Shown here: positions 1-9,091 of the stretch, one piece after another
How the letters are laid out: every line of letters starts with the position of its first letter
How positions within the stretch are numbered: position 1 is the first letter of the stretch
Origin: Apostichopus californicus
Lineage: Eukaryota > Echinodermata > Holothuroidea > Aspidochirotida > Stichopodidae
DNA: 25,817 nt
Direction of reading: 5' to 3'
Assembly (NCBI GenBank): GCA_020650975.1
Contig: JAIPMN010011759.1
Location: 1-25,817 of the forward strand
Program-made: the position numbers and the translations under genes
Notes under the pieces: model-generated
Database searches by the model: none
What the model was told of the DNA's origin: nothing
Seen by the model: the letters and a program-made list of their open reading frames with translations, nothing else

Positions 1-55
1 GTGTCAGAGAGGAAAAATGATAAGAGCAGAGACATGGGTGACAATGACTGCTTGT

Positions 56-792
56 TGTAGTTTGAATATGCATGACCATTATTGGACCTTCCAGCAGATG
101 TAGTTTGAATATGCATGACCATTATTGGACCATATGCATGACCATTATTGGACCTTCTAGCCGATGTAGTTTGAATATGCATGACCATTATTGGACCTTC
201 CAGCAGATGTAGTTTGAATATGCATGACCATTATTGGACCTTCTAGCAGTTGTAGTTTGAATATGCATGACCATTATTGGACCTTCCAGCAGATGTAGTT
301 TGAATATGCATGACTATTATTGGACCTTCTAGCAGATGTAGTTTGAATATGCATGACCANNNAGTTTGAATATGCATGACCACTATTCGACCTTCTAGCA
401 GATGTAGTTTGAATATGCATGACCATTATTGGACCTTCTAGCCGATGTAGTTTGAATTTGCATGACCATTATTGGACCTTCTAGCAGATGTAGTTTGAAT
501 ATGCATGACCATTATTGGACCTTCTAGCAGTTGTAGTTTGAATATGCATGACCATTATTGGACCTTCCAGCAGATGTAGTTTGAATATGCATGACTATTA
601 TTGGACCTTCTAGCAGATGTAGTTTGAATATGCATGACCATTATTGGACCTTCTAGCAGATGTAGTTTGTATATGCATGACCATTACTGGACCTTCCAGC
701 AGATGTAGTTTGAATATGCATGACCATTATTGGATCTTCCAGCAGATGTAGTTTGAATATGCATGACCATTATTGGACCTTCCAGCAGATTT
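56..792. repeat. 43-bp tandem minisatellite, about 17 copies
   Basis: Head-to-tail units of 43 bp are built from TAGTTTGAATATGCATGACC, then ATTATTGGACCTT and CYAGCAGATG. Variants mark individual copies: ctagccgatg, ctagcagttg, gactattat and gaatttgcat. One unit near 131 lacks about 20 bp. Three N at 360-362 interrupt the array and another unit is shortened there. The array ends where a retrotransposon 3' tail begins (about 803). It appears to lie in an intron of the minus-strand gene. Confidence 0.97.
360..362. other. Assembly gap (3 N) inside the minisatellite
   Basis: Three ambiguous bases interrupt the tandem array. The copy straddling them is about 20 bp short of the 43-bp period, so the true distance across the gap is probably not 3 bp. 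Confidence 0.95.
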
Positions 793-802
793 GGAGGAAA
801 TA

Positions 803-1675
803 TTAACAATAATAATAAATTACATTTATATAGAGCTTAATACAGCATTTCAAAGCACTTTACAAAGAAGGAAAGAGACAAAGGAAACCAAGAAAAAAAA
901 GAAACTAGGAATCAAACAGAAATGTTTTAAGTTGTCTCTTGAAAATAAAAAGGGAGGGAGTCACGAATGTGAAATGGGAGTTCGTTCCAAAGAGAAGGCG
1001 CAGTATTAGTGCGGGTACGTGGACCAGGAGTTAATTGCAAATGCACATGATTGGAAGAGCGAAACGTAACTGTAGTTGACCGACGCAAAGGAGTAAGAAG
1101 GTCACTGATATATTGAGGGGCAAGCCAGGTGATCACTTTGTAGGTGAGAAGTAGGATCTTAAACTGGGGGCGCTGAGAGATGGGAAGTCAATGCAATGAA
1201 CGGAGTACAGGAGTGATGTGATCAAACTTTTTAGTGAGTGAAACTAGGCGCGCAGCAGCGTTCTGAATTCTCTGAAGGGGAGCTATATGAAAAACTGGCA
1301 AATTCACATAAAAACTGTTGCAGTAATCCAGATAGGAGGAAACAAAAGCGTGAACCAGTCGTTCAGTTCAGCCTTGATCTAGATACCTCCTGAGTTTACC
1401 AATTTTGTAAATACCATACGCAGCTGAACGACAAGTGTTATGGATATGTTTTCGCATATCGAGTTTATCGTCAAGCAAGACACCAAGATCATGTGTATTT
1501 TCAGAAGGAGTTATGACATTTGTACCAACAATGAGGTCAGGTAGGTTACTCGAATCTTTAAACTGGGAGGTGACGTGGATGACTTTGGTCTTTGAATAGT
1601 TAAGGAGAAAACTGTTGCAAAAGGACCATTGCTTGATGTCAGTGAAACAATTGGAGAGACTGGTTAGACATTAAT
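803..1675 (-). mobile_element. 5'-truncated non-LTR retrotransposon (LINE), reverse-transcriptase C-terminal part and 3' tail
   Basis: Read on the minus strand, 1672-905 translates as the thumb/C-terminal part of a LINE reverse transcriptase. Landmarks in order are LNYSKTKVIHVTS, THDLGVLLDDKLDMRKHI, CRSAAYGIYKIGKLRRYLD, LVHAFVSSYLDYCNS, LQRIQNAAARLV, DHITPVLRSLH, LLLTYKVITWLAPQYISDLL, RTRTNTAPSLWNELPFHIR and FKRQLKTFLFDS. The copy is dead: TGA stops at 1368-1370 and 1188-1190 (the second replacing the usual Trp of LHWLP), and a frameshift near 945-960. The 3' end has a GTGCTT/AAGCTC near-hairpin and a (TTA)n tail at 805-820. The pattern fits L2/CR1/Rex-like elements, but the clade is not certain. 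It lies in the sense direction of the host gene. Confidence 0.9.
905..1672 (-). pseudogene. Decayed LINE reverse-transcriptase ORF fragment
   Basis: About 255 codons of the C-terminal part of a reverse transcriptase can be followed, with two in-frame stops and one frameshift. The terminal stop TAG at 905-907 follows FKRQLKTFLFDS. The endonuclease and the catalytic palm motifs are absent, as expected of a 5'-truncated insertion that starts near 1675. Confidence 0.85.
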
Positions 1676-2028
1676 CATGATCAAAAAAATAACCATCAAA
1701 AACTTTCAAATATCCCATACTTTTGTAGTTACCATTACTAGCTGCAACATATAAATGAGATTGTTCATTCTTTAAGCTGCAGTAAGAAATTTAATTGTTA
1801 GGATGAAGGAATTCTATTTGACATTTGTCTTTGAAATAAAAGATTGATAGATAGCTAAGTAACCTAAAAATACCTTAAATAATGAATCAAATATATCTAT
1901 CCGAGAATAAAGAATCTTTAACACTGCTCGATCAGTCTTAATCCCTGCCCGTGTCAAATCTGACACTGTTCCTGAGAGAGATTAAATTCACTGACCGATA
2001 TCGTCTTGGTGTTGTCATAGGGACTCAC
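1676..2028. other. Intron sequence, AT-rich, no recognised element
   Basis: AT-rich DNA lies between the LINE truncation point and the donor at 2028. A minus-strand frame stays open for about 54 codons (SGTVSDLTRAG... region), but it does not resemble the expected next exon of the ANKRD-like gene. Confidence 0.6.
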
Positions 2029-2169
2029 CAATGGATCAGGCATGTTGTACACCTCCATGTCGTTGAGCACCATACAAGCACTGAATGGAGTGGTCTGATT
2101 GGCCATAGCTCTAGCACCTCGTCCGTAAACTCTTAAAACCTCCTGTTCTGCAGCCAGCATCAGTTTTTC
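2029..2169 (-). CDS. ankrd11/12-like: Exon: conserved C-terminal core (EREKL...EVYNMP)
   Basis: The exon is 141 bp, 47 codons, phase 0 on both sides. The acceptor is GGTTCCTCAG and the donor CCATTG/GTGAGT. It encodes [20 protein letters not shown], then [20 protein letters not shown] and YNMPDPL. This is the most conserved part of the vertebrate ANKRD11/12 C-terminus (EREKL, EQEILRV, RAART.ANQ, PFSAC, D.EVYN.P). In ANKRD11 it lies in the C-terminal repression domain. The next exon should carry a RDRFNAR...SWLQDVDDK...MRQQHE block; none is seen between here and base 1, so the 3' end is outside the window. Confidence 0.92.
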
Positions 2170-5100
2170 CTGAGGAACCATAAAAAGGGAGAAGAGCTAA
2201 ATATGTAGGAAATCAAAAATTAAAAACAGATAATACAGCTGCTCTTGAGATGGTCTTTGTGAGAACTAGTGTATGTATAACAGATTATCAGAGGTCAACC
2301 AAACTCACTCAAGAAAAGGCCACAAACTATCCAAAAGTACAAAAACTGATCTTCGGATTTAGACGTGATGAGTATTTCTGCTTATATCAAAACTCCTGCG
2401 ACGCAACTTCTTCAAATCGTATGAAACAGTAAAGGAACAAAAAAAATGAGGTGGAGTGGTGGTGAGGAAGAGGAAAGGATGTGGGGGGGGGGGAGTGAGC
2501 GGGTGAGTATCACATGTTGCAAAAGGAGGAAAAAACTCCTCTTATATCTTTCCACTGCATTTTCAAAATTCTGACATTTTAACCCAATATAGAAAAGCCA
2601 AAAAAAAAAAAAAAATTTAGGACCACTCCCTTCCAAATGGCACTTCCCTTTCTTCAAGGCACAATTTGTTTTCTCTGTTTGATAAGTTAAGAAATCTGTT
2701 TGGTTACTTACTTAAATCTAAAGCATATTACTCACCCTCTCAATTTGATGCCTTAGTCTTAAAGAATGCCTTTTGTTTTCTTGAGCATCAAAATTCTCCT
2801 TGAGAACTGGATTTAGGTCTTCGGGTGGTGTCATCTGAAGCAATACAAAACATCTTATGCAAATTATATGCAAATATGAAATAAAAAAATAAATGGCAAC
2901 AAATTCCAGCTTAATTAGCTTCCCTGAGAGATGAGCCTGGATCTGATGTGAAACCGAAGGAACGGAATATTGTTACTGAAGCACATTTGGTCCACGATTT
3001 GCAATTGACACGACTGATTTCACAGCTCGTAGCTTTTATATATACAGAAAGCACTTGAACCATTGTTATACACTAACCTCGAATTCTATAAATTATCACA
3101 CCCTCAACGTTACAGCTTAATGCTAAAATTTAGGTAATTTTCATTATACCATCTCTCCAACATGACATTATTTTCCCACAAACCTGTGAAATTCTGTTAT
3201 TACCTTTGACTGGCATCACAGTTTCATCAAGATTGTAATTAACCTAAATGTATTCACCGAATCCCCAACACTATAATTTAACCCCTCGGAGATGTCACCT
3301 TGGTTTGTTTGATTTCCCATCTACCCTCTTTCCAATATCACATTATATTCTAATGACCTTTACTTAATAAACACAGTCTATTCAAACTTTCCAATGAGGA
3401 TGACAGGTTTTCACCAAGACTGTATTAGCTTGCTTGACTCTGCAAGCTGTAATCGACACGATCGCAAGAGGCACCGACGTGAAACAGAACCCGGGATGGA
3501 AAATAAATGCGCTGATGTGTTTTAACCTTATACAAATCTCATCTGACATCCATGCAAGTTGTCTTTTCAATGATATCGATAACATTTGATGTCGTTTACT
3601 CTGCATCGAAGTTTGCAAATCTGTTTGCTTATTTAAACAATGACTTCCTTAGTACAGCATGACCTATTTTACTCTTGCTATTTACTCTTGTTGTTGTTGA
3701 TTCTTTCAAGAAATTTCTCCTGTTTTTCTTTTCACTCTTTTTTTTGGCTACAGCCCATTAATTTTTCGCAGTACTCTTATATTATTTTACATAAATCAAT
3801 GAACATTGGCTAACATGTACCAGCTATATGAAGTTAGGCTCTGCTTCCTGCAATGTTTCATTACACGAGCAAGACAACCCTGGCCAATTACTGGACTATA
3901 TATTGCTCTTCACAATGTCTACCTCGTATCTCTGTTGCAGGTCTTGAAGCATATCACATTATCAAGTTTTGTACCAGCAATAAGACGCACTTAAAACTTT
4001 TCGAGTAGACTGCGATATTGTTTAGCTGTGGGCTGATGATGTTAACCGTGTTCGAGTCGACACATCGAGGATTGTCAACGAGGGGAACGAAAGGGAGACA
4101 AAACATGATTTCAGGAAACGGCCTCAGACTAGAAACATCTACAGTGATGAAATGAACTGTCACATGCATCTACTTAAAGAGACCATGGTGTGCCAGAAAT
4201 TCCACTGATCCCACACAAGTGAATCTGGGATTGGCTTGGGAATAACTCGTGGAGAAGACACTTCCCTGGTTACATTTTCCCCTTTCCCCTTCATCCCTTT
4301 CATCCCCTTCATCCCTTTCCCCTTCATCCCTTTCATCCCCTTCATCCCTTTCATCCCCTTCATCCCTTTCATCCCCTTCATCCCTTTCCCCTTCATCTTG
4401 GGATGGGATGGTGAAAGTATGGGGCAAGGGAGTTCCCTATTTATAAGTGGCCTGAAACATTTCAATACTTTATTCTAATTCACACACAAGACTATTTAAA
4501 GTCAAGTTTTATTGCAGTTTTCTCTGTGAGTTGCATTCCCCCCCCCCCTTCATCCAAAGAAACTGCAATTAGCCACTAATTAGTCTCACCAATTAATTGA
4601 CAATGAACAACTTCCACACAGATTCTTGCTTATACGCAAAGTACGCTGTGCTGGGAACATCTGCTACGAAATTGTGATCTAGGGCTAATTTCATCTTTGA
4701 TGTTTCATATTTTATAACTGCCGTTTCTCGAGCGTTTGCTCTGGCAACAAGTTATCTACTTTCTGGTCCTGTGTTTTCAATAGTGGAAAAACTTATTCTG
4801 CAAATTGTATTCAGCTGCATAACAAAGCCATTCGCTGTTTAGATTCATTTTGACAGGAAGAGGAGAGGGAGAGAGTAAAACAGAGGAATAACATGTTTGG
4901 CTCTGAGAGTGACAAAGTGTCTGCATGAGTTTTAAATATACTACTTAGGGTTCATCAATACTGGTCCTACAATAAAACATCATAAAGGACTTACCAACAA
5001 CTTTCAAACCCTACTTACTGGAGGATCTTACCCTCCATACTATTCTTGTACAGTCAGGAGTCTTCACATCCCTCAATGAGGGTGGCAGTAAAATCATTTG

Positions 5101-8100
5101 GTTAAATTTTTGAGGATGAGTGTCCATTATCTGAATTTTCTAAGATATGTTATACAGATAAACCACTTTAAGTTTCCTAGCTCAAACTTTTGAAAATTTA
5201 AACCTTTTGAAAATAACCAAAGCAAAATCAGTACAAACTCATTCTCAGATTTTGGATGTATGTAAGAATTAATTAACCACATACCTTAGGTACAGCAAGA
5301 TTGATCTTGGCCTGGGGGTCACGATGAAGGAGATACGTCTTACGGTGCATCAAGTACTCCTCGAATCGATTCGGCATGTTGGGGATCACCGGGAGGAGAT
5401 TCGCCCTCTGCCTCTTCCTCATCTCTCTGCGGACATTCAGGAACTGCTCCATGGAGTTGGCCTGTTCGTGGAGGGGAACCTGAGGGGGTGGTGCGGGGAC
5501 CTGCAACTCCTCCTGCTGTTGCTGCCGGTGTTTTGCGATCTTCCGCTTCCGAGGGTGAGAATCCATCACCTGATCCTGCGTCTGATTGGACGAGCCTGCG
5601 GACGCCGCAGCCTCCAGCTGGTTTCTACGGCTACGGGTCATCGGCTGCGACAGGCTGCTCTCCTTCTCTTTCTCCTTCTCGTCCGGGTTGTGCAGGGATA
5701 CATTCTGGAGGTTGGAATTTGATCTGAGAGTCCTCGTCACTTTCTGCTGCGGCCTTCCATCTGCCGCAGTGGTCTCGCTTTTCATGAACTCATTTGGTTT
5801 GTCAGCTCTCTCCGCAGCAGCTGCTCTCTCTTTGCTCTCCTTTCCCTCTGGTGTGTCGGCCAAAACCTGATCTGACGACGTGACGGTTGGACTACCCCTA
5901 GAGGGCCCACTCACACCCTCTACTGCAGCACCGTCCAGTGGCTTCTGCAGTACCCCTGTGGCCCCCAACGTTGCAACTGCTGCCTCAGTCGAGTCTGGTT
6001 CCGGGATGACTTTCCCCGGGATGCCTTTTTCATCGTTAGAAGAAGTGATCTGAACTGGCAAGCTGGTTCTCAGTAACAGTTTCTTAATTTCCCCGGAAGA
6101 GGATTGTTTCTGTTGCACAATGTAGTACTCCCTGGCTAACGGGTCCTTCCCATCTCCTCCTCCTTCCTCTGGTTTCTTGGAGGGAGAGGGACTCTCTCTC
6201 TGGCTCTCTGTCACTGGAGGGACGACAGGTGGAACCACGGGCGCCACCTCCATGGGTACCTCTGCAGGCTCCTCCTTTGTCGAATGTGGATGCGAGTGAC
6301 TATGTTTGTGTTTCTTATGCGACTTCTGAGAGCGGTCTCTGTGCTTCTTGGTCTTTTCTTTCACCTGAGGTTGTTTCTCCAGCATGGTGACATCTCCCTC
6401 CGTGGTTTCCGTGGCGACCCCAGCCGTTTCTGGCGGGGGTTGCAGTATCCGCCACTCTCTAATCGAGTCCGAATCAGAAGAACTACCTTGCTCCTGTGTG
6501 GAGACCACTTGTAGTCTGATCTGACTGGACGGAGACTGCCTCTTCTTGTCGTCGGTTTGAGTGACGGTCTCGCAGACTGGCGGTCGTTTCACAGCGGCCC
6601 CGGTTTGCACTATCGGAATTTCTGCGGTCACGACCGGTAGCGTCGGCGGGATGACCGTCAAGGGACTGATCCTCTTCGGTGGATCCGGCTTCTTTTCCGA
6701 GGGCTCACATACGAGGTCGCTGTCCTGACTTAACCTGGTAATAGTCAATTTGAGGTTTGGCTCCTGAGAATTATCGTCTGCCTCTGGTAATATCTCTTTC
6801 CCACCTACTTTAGGGATGGTGTAACTGACGTGCTGTCCATCTTGAACTGCCATAGCGTCCTTGGGCTGTTCCTCATGCTTCTCGTCAACTCTCTCTGCTC
6901 CCATCTCCTTGACGTCTACTTTGTCTCCCGAGATGGTGGTTTCCGTCGGTTTTGTCTCCGCCTCTACGGGTTTTACGTCCTCTACAATAAACAGCGGCTT
7001 CTCCTCTTCTCTGTCTTCTTTCCCTACTGGGGTCTCCCCCCCTGGTGCTGGTGCCAGGGGGCCGGAGGTGCTACCCGGCAGTTTCGCTGACAGGCCGACA
7101 GGAGAGGTCTCTTGGGGGATCGGTTTGATGGGACTCTCTCCTTTAATATCGTCGAGAGCCTTAGTCATAATCGGATTCAGCTGCGGATCCAGGAGATCGC
7201 TGTCCGACGTCGACGACGATGAAAACGACACAGGCGTCGACTGTTCCCTAGCTTTGGGAATAGTCCGCGTAATTTCCATAAACGAGTTCTTTCCAGTTTT
7301 ATCTGGGGATGCCCAATGGATCGTTATCTTCTGCTCGTTACTGTTATCTTGGGTGAATTCATACGGATCTGAACGAATCAAAGAAACCAGACAGATTGTA
7401 TATTAGGATGAAAAAATTACACAAGAGATGCAGTAACCAGAAAACAAAATGTTTAGTGGTCCCGATGCCAATACATATTCACTGTGTGGTAAGCCATTTA
7501 CATGTTGATATTCATGAACATGTGCACACCAAACTAAAGAGGGATTCCTTAACGTTCTCAAAGTTCAAAATAACTATCTGACTAATGTAGAGCAAGTGAG
7601 TAAAATTGTCCAAGAATTAAATGGGAACCAGGATCAGAGATTTTCAGCTCTTATTTGTAGCACTCTGGTGTGGGCATCAACTATTTCATTCACTGGTAAG
7701 GATTTTACAGTAGCATTCACAGATTAATTGTAGCTTTAATTTTAGAGTTATCATGTTCAACAGATTTTCAGAATTTGACACCTATTGACCTCATGTGACC
7801 TTTGCTCTACCAATTTCAAATACGTTTCTTGCACTCACCAGGGTTGGATCTGCCTCCCAAGTATGACATTGATTCAACCTATGGTTGTTGAGATATCGTG
7901 TTTACAAGCTGTTTTTGATGATTTCCCATTAAACCCCACTGACTCATGAATATCAATAAGGTAAAAATTGTTGTTGCAAGAACATGTACTTACTACGTAG
8001 TTAGCACCATACTAAGTTATGAACTAAATGGCACATATGGTTGACGAAATATTGATATTTTAAGAATTTTACATTAAGCCCTGCCTACTCAATAATATTC

Positions 8101-9060
8101 ATGCAAAGAGAACCAAAAACAATAGGGCTTATCTATACATCATGGGGCATCTTCCAACCAAGTATGACATTGATTCAACTTGTGGTTGATGAGATATCAT
8201 GTTCACAAGCTGGCCATCACATACACACGCACGTCAGCAAACACTCAGAAAACTGACAACAATTTTACTCTTGCCCCTAGCGATTTAGCGGCGATACAGG
8301 ACAACAATCTGAGATGACATCTCACAGTTAGAGAAACCACCAATTCACACATTCCAAAACAGCATTTATGAATATTATGCTTTCTCGTATCTTGAGTGAT
8401 GTCAAACTTGGTTCAAACCAGTTTTTTTTCAAAAGGTCGCGACAACTTGAATGCCCAAAGAGGTTTATATTAAAACATGTGACTATGACTTTGTGTGGCT
8501 CCATACTCGGTTCTAGAACTGAGAATTTGGAGTTTTACACTTCCGATGTATTTCCTTCACCCATTATAATTAACATACCCTGTTATTGTAGGCAAGCTGC
8601 TTCGTCCATGTGTACAAACTACTTTTTGACGGTTGAATTGGATCGTTGAGTTGAACATCTCTGCCATGATATCATCATTTGATGACCTTGTAGACAGATT
8701 TATCACTTCCTATTAGAGTGATATTAAGTAAACAGCTCTACCACACACCATAAAAAGATCTTTGTCAACTCTTCACTACTGGGTGCTGATGGCTTACACA
8801 TGTGTCTTGTGGTTTTCCACACAACCACCAAAAAAAAGAAAAGAGGGAAGATATGTCCCGTGTCTCATCCAGCTACTGAATTATAAAGGGTCTTTTATAC
8901 TGAACTCTTGTTATCTTAAATGCAATCCTGAGGTCGATGGTTCAAATCATGACGAGAAAAAAAAAAAGAAAAAAAAATTGGGTTTCAAACATTTTCAATC
9001 TTACCCAGGCCTAATACCTGTTAAATGCATGTCACCTTCCAATTCACTGGGAACAAGCAG

Positions 9061-9091
<31 letters not shown>

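Noticed and set aside
1676..1980. Minus-strand open frame starting SGTVSDLTRAGIKTDRAV as a candidate terminal exon
   Set aside because: It does not resemble the RDRFNAR/SWLQDVDD block expected next and ends in AT-rich codons.
1954..2028. Extension of the last visible exon into VSPYDNTKTISVSEF
   Set aside because: A strong donor (TTG/GTGAGT) ends the exon at 2029. The extension does not match the family's next block and soon meets a stop.
4160..4478. Reading frames of 65-101 codons through the 9-bp minisatellite (MKG, DEGDER and FIPF repeats) on both strands
   Set aside because: They are a by-product of a repeat whose period is a multiple of three. They appear in several frames, and nothing beside the repeat looks coding.
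5324..7406. Plus-strand open frames of 76-181 codons across the large exon
   Set aside because: Shadows of the minus-strand exon; their composition follows from its codons and they lack homology-like motifs.
8905..8975. tRNA-like B box (GGTTCAAATC) followed by an A-rich tail, suggestive of a SINE
   Set aside because: No A box at the right distance, the T stem pairs poorly, and there is no clear body or second copy in the window.
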